Source: an uncultured Gammaproteobacteria bacterium (GTDB lineage: Bacteria > Pseudomonadota > Gammaproteobacteria > GCA-001735895). From it: a stretch of DNA of 33,168 nt. The notes beneath the pieces were generated by a model. It was given only the letters and a program-made list of their open reading frames with translations. It did no database searches and was not told the origin of the DNA. Of this stretch, positions 25,284-33,168 are shown piece after piece. A program made the translations under genes and the position numbers. Positions within the stretch are counted from its first letter, which is position 1; each line of letters begins with the position of its first letter. Location of the stretch: positions 1 to 33,168 of the forward strand of contig CAMYML010000040.1 of NCBI GenBank assembly GCA_947259305.1, in the 5' to 3' direction.

Positions 25284-25933
25284 GTTACCGGCTAACGCTG
25301 GCCGAGGCCGAGTCCTACCTGCGAAAAGCGGCGCGCGCCAGCGGGCTCGACTGGGGTATCGCCGAAGAAGCCGGCAAGACGGCGCGCTGGCTCGCGGCAT
25401 TCGATCTGCCGGGACCGGAAACCATGCTCAGCCATTTACAGAACCTGGCGGGCAAGGATTACGCTGAATATATTCCGCAATGTAATCTTGAGCCCTGGCA
25501 GGCCAGCGGCGGGGTGTTGTGCCCGGTCATTACCGGCGCCGCGCTCGCCGACCGCGCCGCGATAATGCTCAAGGGGCATCCGATCAAACTCGGGCGCACC
25601 GCTTACCCGCTGCTGCTGGCGGCGACGCTGGGGCAGGCCGCACGCCATTACCAGACCGTGTTTGTCACCTGCTGGTCCGGGGTGCGCATCGATTGTTTCG
25701 AGAATGGGCTCAGAATCGAAGGCAAGCGCGAAAATCTGTTGCTCGCCGAAGTAGACCATGTTTGCTGCTGTCGCGAAGAGAAGTCGACACCGCAGCAGTT
25801 ACCTTCGACGCGGGCCTACTCGATCGATGCAGCAATCTTCAAGCGCATCGACGCGCTCGCCTTCAAAACCTGCGCCCCGGCAACCGAAGAATCCCGCGCC
25901 GGCGCCGGCGCCGGCCTCACCGACAACGACTAA
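25280..25933 (+). CDS. DUF3726 domain protein
   Basis: A 217-residue soluble protein. The opening SYRLTLAEAESYLRKAARASGLDWGIAEEAGKTARWLAAFDLPG has the pattern I know from DUF3726, a family of unknown function: a helix with KAARGAG-like residues, then W-A-EA-KA-RWL. Later segments are SGGVLCPVITGAALAD and LLLAATLGQAARHY. The C-terminus turns Ala/Gly-rich and is probably disordered. It is the last gene of the operon, starting in an ATGA overlap with the unrecognised 561-residue gene. The family name is from memory of the motif; the function is unknown. Confidence 0.75.
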   Translation: MSYRLTLAEAESYLRKAARASGLDWGIAEEAGKTARWLAAFDLPGPETMLSHLQNLAGKDYAEYIPQCNLEPWQASGGVLCPVITGAALADRAAIMLKGHPIKLGRTAYPLLLAATLGQAARHYQTVFVTCWSGVRIDCFENGLRIEGKRENLLLAEVDHVCCCREEKSTPQQLPSTRAYSIDAAIFKRIDALAFKTCAPATEESRAGAGAGLTDND

Positions 25934-26124
25934 TACGCCAGATTCGCTCCTGGACGTTACTCCAACCCCCTGCGTCATACCCTCTCTATCGAGTCATCCC
26001 CGCGCAAGCGGCCCCCCAGCGCACGCTGGGTTGACGTATCGGGATCTATTAACGCGGCCATGATTCCGCGAATAGCATCGAGTCGCGCGGATCTTCCCGG
26101 GATCTGCTCATTTTACGCCATCGA
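25934..26124. repeat. Degenerate dispersed repeat and hairpin in a convergent gap
   Basis: Between the convergent DUF3726 and membrane-fusion genes lies GTCATCCCCGCGCAAGCGG (25993-26011), a diverged copy of the dispersed element. A perfect hairpin, CCCAGCG/CGCTGGG, follows at 26015-26030. It could terminate either transcript. Nothing gene-like is seen. Confidence 0.65.
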
Positions 26125-27324
26125 TCACCGTTGCTTGACGCTTTTGCCATCCTCCACCGCATCACTGGGATGGTTGATAACCATCTCTCCCGCTTCGAGA
26201 CCTGCAACAATCTGGGCAGTCAAACCGTTACGCTGGCCCAGCTCGATTTCACGGCGGCTGGCGCGATTGCCCTCGATGACAAACACCGCCCAGCCCTGTT
26301 GATAGCGAAACAGGCTACTGGCGGGAACCTGCAGCACATCCGCTTGCTGCCAGAGGATGAATTGCGCTTCTACCCGGTAACCGTCGCCGAGGCGTTGCCA
26401 TTGCTCGGCCGGCGAGGTGAAATCGGAGATAACCAGGACTCGCTGCTCTTCGACCCCAAGCGCGGAAATCTTGGTAAAACCGACAGGTTCGATATTCCGC
26501 ACCCTGCCTTGCAGCGGTTGCTCGCCGCCCCACCGATCAAACAGGACCTGCATGCCCGGCTTGATTTTTACCGCGTCTGCTGAAAGTACGTCGACCTCGA
26601 TTTCCAGCGCCGTCGGATCGCCGACTTCGAGCAGGGGTTGGCCGGTACGCACCGCGCCCTCGCATTCATGGTGAACTTTCAGGATGCGGCCATCGATGGG
26701 TGAGCGTACCGCTACCCTTTCGGCCGGGACGCCGCTGGCGCTGGCCGCCGAGTACTCCAGCGTGGTGCGAGCGGCTTCCAGGTCATAGCCGGCCACTTCG
26801 ACATTGAATTCGGCCGAGCGTTTGGCGGCGGCACTGGTCTTGGCCTCGGTTTCCGCCCGGTCGAAGGTTTCGCGTGATACCAGTCCCTCCTCTATCAGGG
26901 GCCGCAGTCGTTCGAGTTCGGCGGCGGCGAATTCTTTCGCCGCGATGGCGGCTTGCGCCTGTTCCCTGGCGGCACGCAGCGCCGATTCTGCCGCCGACAC
27001 GCGTGCACTGGCCTGGGCCCGGCTGCGCGGATCCAGCACCTGCGATTCCAGCGGGGTTATGCCAAGCAATATCTGGCCCTGCTCGACCGGATCGCCGACT
27101 TCGAGCTGTACCCGGCAGGCCACGCCGTCGACCGGCGCCGATACGATGTAGCGATCGATGACCCGGGTGCGGCCTTCTTCCTCGATGGTGACCGCCAGCG
27201 AGGCGCGCGTCGCCGCCACTGCCTCGACCATCACCGCTTGCGGCCAGAAGCCCCATGCCAGTAGCGCAATGATTACCAGGGTTGATACGGCAATGGCCGG
27301 GTGTTGTCGTAGCAGGGTGAGCAT
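26125..27324 (-). CDS. HlyD/MacA-type periplasmic adaptor of an ABC exporter
   Basis: A 399-residue membrane-fusion protein with an N-terminal anchor (about 9-28). It has a lipoyl-like half (YIVSAPVDGVACRVQLEVGDPVEQGQILLGI at about 59-89), a long Ala/Glu-rich coiled hairpin (about 98-180), the second lipoyl half (AVRSPIDGRILKVHHECEGAVRTGQPLLEVGDP), a beta-barrel, and a C-terminal domain ending in VEDGKSVKQR. It would link an inner-membrane ABC transporter to the periplasm or an outer-membrane channel. It lies four bases after the permease frame in the same direction. The exported substrate is unknown, and no outer-membrane partner is in the window. With the permease broken, the system may be inactive. 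Confidence 0.9.
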   Translation of the reverse strand: MLTLLRQHPAIAVSTLVIIALLAWGFWPQAVMVEAVAATRASLAVTIEEEGRTRVIDRYIVSAPVDGVACRVQLEVGDPVEQGQILLGITPLESQVLDPRSRAQASARVSAAESALRAAREQAQAAIAAKEFAAAELERLRPLIEEGLVSRETFDRAETEAKTSAAAKRSAEFNVEVAGYDLEAARTTLEYSAASASGVPAERVAVRSPIDGRILKVHHECEGAVRTGQPLLEVGDPTALEIEVDVLSADAVKIKPGMQVLFDRWGGEQPLQGRVRNIEPVGFTKISALGVEEQRVLVISDFTSPAEQWQRLGDGYRVEAQFILWQQADVLQVPASSLFRYQQGWAVFVIEGNRASRREIELGQRNGLTAQIVAGLEAGEMVINHPSDAVEDGKSVKQR

Positions 27325-27328
27325 CGAT

Positions 27329-29692
27329 CTACTCCTTGGTCTTGAGTACGGCCACCATGTCGAGGTGGGCCAGGTTACGCCAGATCATAGCGGCGGAAAC
27401 AATGGACGAAACGATCACCACCAGGGCGGCGAAGGCATAAACGTTGATTCCCAGCACCAGCGGCACGCGATACAAATCGGTGTCGAATTCAAAGGCCAGG
27501 TAGGCGCACAGGCCAAAGCCGATGAGCAAGCCCACAGGGATCGCGACCAGCGTCAGCAGCCCCATTTCGCCGAGCAGAATATAGGCCACTTCGCCGCGCT
27601 CGAAACCCAGCACGCGCAGGCTGGCCAGTTCGCGGCCGCGTTCGGACAGGGCGATGCGCATGCTGTTGTAGACCACGCCAAAGGCGATGCTGGCGCCCAG
27701 GATGGTGGTGATAAAGGTATAGAACAACACCGTTTGCGCCACGTTTTCATAAAACGCGTCGACCGCGGATGTCTGTTCGACGACCCCGGCTATGCGCGGC
27801 ATATCTTTCAACTCCCGGTAGACTTCACGCTGGTAGCGCCTGTCGACTTTCAGTAATGCGGCGGATTACGCGCCGCCTTCCTTTAGCAACAGGTTAAGCG
27901 TCGGCCGCTGCAGGTAGGCGTTCATGCCCAGGTCCTGTTTGGCGGTTGCGATCACCGGTACCTGTAGTGTTGGTCGGCTGCCTTCCAGTACCTCGACGGT
28001 TAGCAGGTCGCCGGGTTCGACCTGCAGCAGTTCGGCCAGGTAGTCGGTCAGCACCAGGCCCCGTGGTGGCAGATCGATTATATTCAAATCGCTGTCGAGC
28101 AATCGCATCAGGCTGCTGTCGGCCTGGATGCCCTGTACCGAGCTACGATAGAAACGGTGTTCGTATCGCAACTTTGCCGGCACCGCGCGAAAACCTTCCA
28201 CCTGTTCGACGCCCCGCAGGCTGCGCAATGAATAAAGTGAGCGGCTCGAAGTCGCCTCGGTGTAGTTGACGATTATATCCGCGCGTTGGCTCAGTCCGTA
28301 CTGCACTTCGATCATGTAATCGATGGCGCCTTCCTGGAAGCCGCTGACGACCATGATACCGCTGGCCATGGCAATGCCGAGCGTCGTCATCAACGACTTG
28401 ACCGGGCGACGCTCGATATGTCGTAGAATCATGCGCGTGGGTTGCGAAAACCAGCGCTGCAGGCCCAGGCGTTCGACCAGGGTGGCTTGATAAATGTCGG
28501 GCGGTTCCGGACGCATCGCCTGCGCCGGAGGCAGTTTGACCGCATTGCGTACTGCATACAATGTTCCCAGAATAGCGACCACTACGGCGATCAGGACGGC
28601 GGAAATCACGACCTGCGGTTTAAGCACATAAATCATGAACGGCAGGCTGAAAAATTCCATATAAATATTGCTCAATCCCTGGCCCATCCAGATACCGGCT
28701 ACAATTCCGCCGCCGACACCGAGTCCGACGATCAGTAACACCAGCTTGGTGTAATGCAGGCCGACTGCCAGATCGCTGTAACCGAAGGCCTTGAGCACGG
28801 CGATCTGTTCGCGTTGCAGGCTGACCAGGCGGCTGATGACGACGTTGAGCAGGAATGCGGCAACGCCGAAAAAGATCACCGGAAATACCGTGGCGGTGGT
28901 TTGTTGCTGCTTCAGTTCCTCGCTCAGAAAGCGGCTCGAGAGCTGGTCTTCACGCGCGTAGGCGCCGATACCGCCGTAAGGTTTCAATATCGCATCCAGG
29001 CGATCGATTACATCCTGTTCGTTGCTGCCCCTGACCAGGGTCAGAGCGACGTTGTTGAACGCGCCATCCATGTCATAGGCCGTTGCCAGCGGTTTATGCG
29101 CCATCCACATGACGCCATAGCGCGCGTAATCGGGGAACAGCGCGCCGGGCGCAATCTGGTAGATGTACTCGGGCGACATCGCCAGCGCGACGATGTCGAG
29201 CGATTTGCGTCGCCCGTTAATCGTGGCATATAGCTTGTCGCCGGGCTCGAGCCCATGCGCTTCGGCAAACTTGACGCTGAGTAATACCTCGTTGTCACGC
29301 CCCGGTTCGAGCAGGCGGCCCTGGCGCAGGTAAACCTGGTTTAACAGGCCGCGGCTGTTATCGGTCAGCGACACCAGGTGGCCGCTGACCGGGTCGTCGA
29401 AACCGGGAACATCGATGCTGACATAAGCCACTACCCGGGTATCAACTTTGTCGACGCCCGGAATCGCTTCGATGCGTCTGGCCAGCGATTGCGGCGCGCG
29501 CTTGAGTGACGCGAAAACCTGGGCAAAGTGATGGTCGCTGTAATAGCTCGCGCGGGTCTCGAATAGCGAATCGAGCGTGCTCAGCGACATGATGAAAATG
29601 CTTACGCCACCGACGATTACCATGGCGATGGCCAGCGCCTGCATGCGCAAACCCCACAGTTCTCGCCAGAGTTTTTTGTCGATGGCTTTCAT
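27329..29692 (-). pseudogene. FtsX-like ABC transporter permease interrupted by an in-frame stop
   Basis: One reading frame of about 787 codons encodes a full-length FtsX/MacB-type permease with several membrane segments and two periplasmic domains. A TAA at 27868-27866 (codon 609) splits it. The first part (29692 to 27866, 608 residues) has the N-terminal membrane helix MQALAIAMVIVGGVSIFIMS, a central membrane block (VISRLVSLQREQIAVLKAFG), and ends LNLLLKEGGA. The same frame continues after the stop as SAALLKVDRRYQREVYRELK, then FYTFITTILGASIAFGVVYN and the usual RELASLRVLGFERGEV motif. Permeases of this group normally read straight through here. The frame is unchanged, so this is a nonsense change, a sequencing error or readthrough. 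The nearest downstream Met is at 27811. Confidence 0.85.
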
Positions 29693-29702
29693 CGCAGGCC
29701 GC

Positions 29703-30440
29703 TCACCAACTCAGCTGACCGGGAGCGAGCCTGGTGGCGTTGACGATGACCTGGTCGATACGCCCGTCGGCGAGGTGAATCACCCGGTCCGCCATTTGCG
29801 CGATACCTGCATTGTGAGTGATCACCGCGGTGCTGGTGCCGAGTTCCTGGTTGACCCGTTGCAGGGCTTCGAGCACGACGATTCCGGTCCTGGAATCGAG
29901 CGCGCCGGTGGGTTCGTCACAGAGTAATACGTCGGGATTTTTGGCAATCGCACGCGCAATCGCCACCCGCTGCTGTTCGCCGCCGGAAAGCTGCGCCGGG
30001 AAATGCCCCATGCGTTCGCCCAGGCCGACCAGCTGCAGCGCTTCCTGCGGCTGCATCGGGGCGCGCGCAATTTCGGTGACCACCGCGACGTTTTCGAGCG
30101 CAGTCAAACTCGGGATTAAATTGTAGAACTGGAACACGAAACCGACATGGTAACGCCGGTACTGCGTCAGCTCGCTTTCGCTGGCGCGGGTCAGATCGCG
30201 ATCACCGTAGAACACGTGGCCATCAGTGGGGGTATCGAGCCCGCCAAGGATATTCAGCAAGGTCGATTTGCCGCTGCCCGAAGCGCCCAGCAGAACGGTG
30301 AACTCGCCCCGGTACAGATCGAGGTCCACACCGCGCAGCGCATGCACCTGTACCTCGCCCATCTGGTAAACCTTGGTGACGCCATGGACATGAAAGACCA
30401 CGCCTTCGCTCAGGGTTTCGTGTTGTTGTCGTTGGTTCAT
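29703..30440 (-). CDS. ABC transporter ATP-binding protein (MacB/LolD type)
   Basis: A 245-residue cytosolic ATPase with Walker [10 protein letters not shown] at 52-60, Q-loop [18 protein letters not shown], signature LSGGEQQRV at 151-159, Walker [13 protein letters not shown] at 171-182, and switch His in VITHN. This is the pattern of ATPases paired with FtsX-like permeases. A frame extends 26 codons upstream, but I chose the ATG at 30440, which has an AGGGA ribosome site five bases before it. It heads the operon ATPase-permease-adaptor, with 10 bases to the permease. It diverges from the SET-domain gene across 267 bases. Confidence 0.92.
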   Translation of the reverse strand: MNQRQQHETLSEGVVFHVHGVTKVYQMGEVQVHALRGVDLDLYRGEFTVLLGASGSGKSTLLNILGGLDTPTDGHVFYGDRDLTRASESELTQYRRYHVGFVFQFYNLIPSLTALENVAVVTEIARAPMQPQEALQLVGLGERMGHFPAQLSGGEQQRVAIARAIAKNPDVLLCDEPTGALDSRTGIVVLEALQRVNQELGTSTAVITHNAGIAQMADRVIHLADGRIDQVIVNATRLAPGQLSW

Positions 30441-30638
30441 AACAATCCCTTGGCCAGTCAAAACCGGCCACCTGATAAAGATAGGGCTCATGGGATAAAG
30501 GTTCTTGACCGGCATCAAGGATCGATGCAGTCGTTGCTAATGGACCGGCAGGGAAAACGCCCGACAAATGCCTCGAATTCCGGTCAGGGTAAAATCCCGC
30601 TCCCGCTCGAGGCGACCCAATGATGGTTGCTGTCCCGA

Positions 30639-30667
30639 TTGAAAATAATCCGCTCTCGCGGTAATGT
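30639..30667 (+). promoter_or_regulatory. Candidate promoter for SET/enoyl-CoA hydratase/acyl-CoA synthetase genes
   Basis: TTGAAA at 30639-30644 (five of six) is followed after 17 bases by TAATGT at 30662-30667 (three of six). It lies about 40 bases before the SET start, in the divergent gap shared with the ABC ATPase gene. The call is by eye only. Confidence 0.35.
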
Positions 30668-30707
30668 GAAAATCCTTGCGGCCAGTCAGGCAAACCGGAT
30701 TATCTCG

Positions 30708-31092
30708 ATGAAAACCTACCGCTCGCCCAAAATCGAAGTTCGCAGCGACACCCTGGCCGGGCGCGGCGTGATCGCGCGCGCAGATATCGCCAAGGACGAA
30801 ATTGTCGCAATCAAGGCCGGTAACATTATCACCCGCGATGACCTGCAGCAGGCAACCGCCGAGGCCGGCGACATGGCGTTGCAAATCGATGACGATTTTT
30901 ACCTGGCGCCGCAGAACCCGGACGAAGTCGAAGACATGTCGGTATTCATAAACCATTCCTGTGATCCCAACGTCGGTTTTCGCGGTCAGGTGGTTTATGT
31001 TTACCGGCCAGGACTGGCAGTTACCCGAATTGCAGGCGCGCTACGGGGATTATTTTTCCATCTATATCAGGAACAAGTTTCAGCGAGGATAA
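30708..31092 (+). pseudogene. SET-domain protein with an internal deletion and frameshift
   Basis: The start encodes a SET domain: YRSPKIEVRSDTLAGRGVIARADIAKDEIV, then MSVFINHSCDPN with the NHSC motif at 82-85. SET domains are lysine methyltransferase folds; bacterial stand-alone ones are mostly uncharacterised. After GQVVYV (around 31000) the expected GEELTYDY catalytic strand and the Cys-rich tail are missing. In a different frame the sequence resumes with FTGQDWQLPELQARYGDYF, the usual C-terminus, and stops at 31092. About 35-40 codons are therefore missing, with a frame change. If translated as it stands, the frame runs out of register to a TGA at 31100, giving about 130 residues lacking the catalytic Tyr. 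The ancestral stop lies four bases before the next gene. Confidence 0.7.
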
Positions 31093-31096
31093 GTTT

Positions 31097-31900
31097 ATGA
31101 GTGCCACCGCCGACCAAATGGTCGATCAACCTATTCTGTTGCGTGACGACAGCGACGGCATTACCACGCTGACGCTGAATCGCCCGGCGCAATACAATGC
31201 GCTCTCCGGTGAAATGCTGGACGAATTGCAAGCCGCGCTCGACGCCATCGACCAGGATGAGTCGGTACGCGTCGTCATCATCGCCGCCAACGGCAAGGCC
31301 TTTTGCCCGGGTCACGACTTGAAAGAAATGCGTTCCAGCGAAGAACGCGAATTCCACCTGGCGCTGTTCAGTAAGTGCAGCAAGATGATGCTGAGCATAA
31401 ACCGGCTGCGCCAGCCGGTGATCGCTTGTGTCAACGGCATCGCCACCGCCGCCGGCTGTCAACTGGTCGCCAACTGCGATCTCGCGGTCGCGGCCGAGGA
31501 GGCGCGCTTTGCCGTATCCGGCATCAACGTCGGCCTGTTCTGTTCGACCCCGGCGGTGCCGCTCTCGCGCAACATGGGCCGCAAGCAGGCGTTGCACATG
31601 TTGCTCACCGGGGATTTCATTTCTGCCCGGACCGCACAGCAGTACGGACTGGTCAACGAAGTCGTGCCGGCCGCTGAACTCGAAGCGGCGACAATTACGC
31701 TGGCGCAAAAAATCATCGCCAAATCCGCGCACGCGATCAGCCTTGGCAAGGACATGTTCTACCGGCAGCTGCCGATGGATTTATCCGGGGCCTATGCCTT
31801 CGCCGCCGAGCGCATGGCTTGCAACATGGATTCGCAGGATGCGCGCGAGGGCATAGACGCGTTCATCGAAAAACGCAAACCCGAATGGAAAGGCAAGTAG
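31097..31900 (+). CDS. Enoyl-CoA hydratase/isomerase family protein
   Basis: A 267-residue crotonase-fold enzyme, cytosolic. Oxyanion-hole segments are AFCPGHDLKEM at about 68-78 and NGIATAAGCQLVANCDLAVAA at about 113-133. The GHDLKEM variant and lack of the two classical catalytic Glu residues in their usual places resemble the ECHDC3-like subgroup, whose activity is less certain than true hydratases. A GAGG ribosome site at 31085-31088 supports the ATG at 31097. The acyl-CoA synthetase starts at the base after its stop, so the two are probably co-translated and act on the same acyl-CoA. Confidence 0.88.
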   Translation: MSATADQMVDQPILLRDDSDGITTLTLNRPAQYNALSGEMLDELQAALDAIDQDESVRVVIIAANGKAFCPGHDLKEMRSSEEREFHLALFSKCSKMMLSINRLRQPVIACVNGIATAAGCQLVANCDLAVAAEEARFAVSGINVGLFCSTPAVPLSRNMGRKQALHMLLTGDFISARTAQQYGLVNEVVPAAELEAATITLAQKIIAKSAHAISLGKDMFYRQLPMDLSGAYAFAAERMACNMDSQDAREGIDAFIEKRKPEWKGK

Positions 31901-33168
31901 ATGGCGGGCCAGTACTCGACCGACCTCGATAAAAACGCGGCCAATTTTACGCCGCTGTCCCCGCTGACCTTCATCGAGCGCGCGGCGTCGGTTTATCCCG
32001 CACGCACGGCCGTGATCTATGGCGAGTTGCGGCGTAACTGGGCCGATACCTATGCGCGTTGCCGCCGCTTCGCCTCGGCGCTGCGCCAGCGCGGGGTCGG
32101 CGACGACGACACCGTTGCGCTGATGCTACCGAACCTGCCGACGATGGTCGAGGCGCACTTCGCCATCCCGATGGCCGGCGCGGTCATCCTCGGGCTCAAT
32201 ATCCGTCTCGACGCCGACATGATCGCATTCCAGTTGAAACACGGTAAGGTCAGGGTCCTTTTTACCGATCGCGAGTTTTCCGCGACGGTTCGGGATGCGG
32301 TGGCGCAACTCGACGACAAGCCGCTCGTCGTCGATGTCGACGACCCGACCTACGACGGCGGCGAGTTCATCGGCGAACTCGAGTACGAGGCGTTTCTGCA
32401 GGAGGGCGACCCGGAATTCGAATGGCGCCTGCCGGAGGACGAATGGCGTGCGATCTCGCTCGGCTATACCTCGGGCACGACCGGCGACCCGAAAGGCGTG
32501 GTCACGCATCATCGCGGCGCTTATCTCAACGCGGTATCGAATGCGCTCGGCTGGAACATGGACGCGTTCCCGGTATACCTGTGGACCTTGCCGATGTTCC
32601 ATTGCAACGGCTGGTGCTTCCCGTGGACGCTGGCCGCGCTGAACGGTTGCAGCGTGTGTTTACGTACGGTCAGGGCAGACGCGATCTTCGACGCAATCAA
32701 GCGGCACAAGGTCACCAACCTGTGCGGCGCGCCGATCGTGTTGAGCCTGATGGCAAACGCCGACGACGCGCTCAAATCCGGCATCGAGCACCAGGTCAAC
32801 ATCATGACCGCCGCGGCCGCGCCGCCGCCGGCGATCCTCGAAGCGATGGCGCGGCTGAACTTCAAGGTCACGCACGCCTACGGCCTGACCGAAACCTACG
32901 GCCCGGCCGTGGTTTGCGCCTGGCACGACGAGTGGGACGAATTGCCGATCGGCGAGCAGGCCGAGATGAAAGCGCGCCAGGGCGTGCGCTACCCGATGCT
33001 CGAGAAACTCGTCGTCATGGATCCGGAGACGATGCAAGCGGTGCCGCGTGACGGCGAGACCATCGGCGAAATCATGTTTCGCGGCAATATCGTCATGAAG
33101 GGTTACCTGAAAAATCCGTCCGCGACGACCAAGGCTTTCGAGGGCGGTTACTTTCATTCGGGTGATCT
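31901..33168 (+). CDS. AMP-dependent acyl-CoA synthetase, partial
   Basis: The frame starts with ATG directly after the enoyl-CoA hydratase stop and stays open to the right edge, giving 422 residues; about 120 more are expected. It is an adenylate-forming acyl-CoA synthetase that would activate a fatty or short organic acid. Motifs are LMLPNLPTMVEAHFAIPMAGAVI, the ATP loop YTSGTTGDPKG at 189-199, LPMFHCNGWCFPWTLAALNG and YGLTETYGP from 327. The N-terminal pattern (AHFAIPMAGAV, NIRLDADMIAFQL) resembles medium-chain acid ligases, including the methylmercaptopropionate-CoA ligase group (DmdB), but specificity cannot be settled. Together with the upstream hydratase it suggests a small acyl-degradation operon. 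The missing end lies outside the window. Confidence 0.92.
   Translation, partial: MAGQYSTDLDKNAANFTPLSPLTFIERAASVYPARTAVIYGELRRNWADTYARCRRFASALRQRGVGDDDTVALMLPNLPTMVEAHFAIPMAGAVILGLNIRLDADMIAFQLKHGKVRVLFTDREFSATVRDAVAQLDDKPLVVDVDDPTYDGGEFIGELEYEAFLQEGDPEFEWRLPEDEWRAISLGYTSGTTGDPKGVVTHHRGAYLNAVSNALGWNMDAFPVYLWTLPMFHCNGWCFPWTLAALNGCSVCLRTVRADAIFDAIKRHKVTNLCGAPIVLSLMANADDALKSGIEHQVNIMTAAAAPPPAILEAMARLNFKVTHAYGLTETYGPAVVCAWHDEWDELPIGEQAEMKARQGVRYPMLEKLVVMDPETMQAVPRDGETIGEIMFRGNIVMKGYLKNPSATTKAFEGGYFHSGD

Noticed and set aside
27329-27811. Separate small permease gene
   Set aside because: It is in the same frame as the upstream permease part and supplies exactly the missing C-terminal block, so it is one interrupted gene.
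27158-27856. 232-codon plus-strand ORF opposite the exporter genes
   Set aside because: It is antisense to the membrane-fusion and permease genes and its product is His/Gln-rich with no family pattern.

Overview
The window looks like a chromosomal segment of a moderately GC-rich gammaproteobacterium, probably marine or uncultured. The main clue is the gene order argH / algZ-algR / hemC-hemD-hemX-hemY, an arrangement known from Pseudomonas and relatives. Protein motifs throughout are typical of that class. The taxon is inferred from synteny only.

Left edge (1-1420): the end of a chromosomal integron. A full-length integron integrase with the IntI-specific insert is read rightwards. Divergent from it is a partial DUF4304 gene preceded by a GTTAGGC core site, which I read as the attI/first-cassette junction. 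The rest of the cassette array would lie to the left, outside the window. The 235 bases between the two genes hold AGGT/ACCT palindromes and a 13-base repeat spaced exactly 100 bases apart. One palindrome covers the -35 of the best intI promoter candidate.

Housekeeping block (1476-10764): an esterase, a repeat-filled gap, argH on the minus strand, then an AlgZ/AlgR-type two-component pair and hemC, hemD, hemX, hemY, followed by a methyltransferase. A tandem palindromic repeat closes this block.

Signalling block (11085-18399): a GFA-family protein, a frameshifted choline-sulfatase, and a HAMP histidine kinase overlapping it. These are followed by an Rcp1-like response regulator, an HDOD protein and a REC-PAS-GGDEF-EAL protein.

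Metabolic block (18418-25933): a PaaK-like CoA ligase divergent from a metallo-beta-lactamase-fold lipoprotein, then a tight four-gene operon. That operon encodes an aldehyde dehydrogenase, an M19 dipeptidase-like protein that has lost several metal ligands, an unrecognised 561-residue protein, and a DUF3726 protein. It is the best candidate in the window for an undescribed pathway.

Right part (26125-33168): an ABC exporter operon on the minus strand (ATPase, permease broken by an in-frame stop, membrane-fusion protein). Divergent from it are a SET-domain gene with an internal deletion, an enoyl-CoA hydratase and an acyl-CoA synthetase cut by the window edge. Three genes carry lesions (betC, permease, SET). 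Either these are real decay or the assembly has errors; the sequence alone cannot decide.
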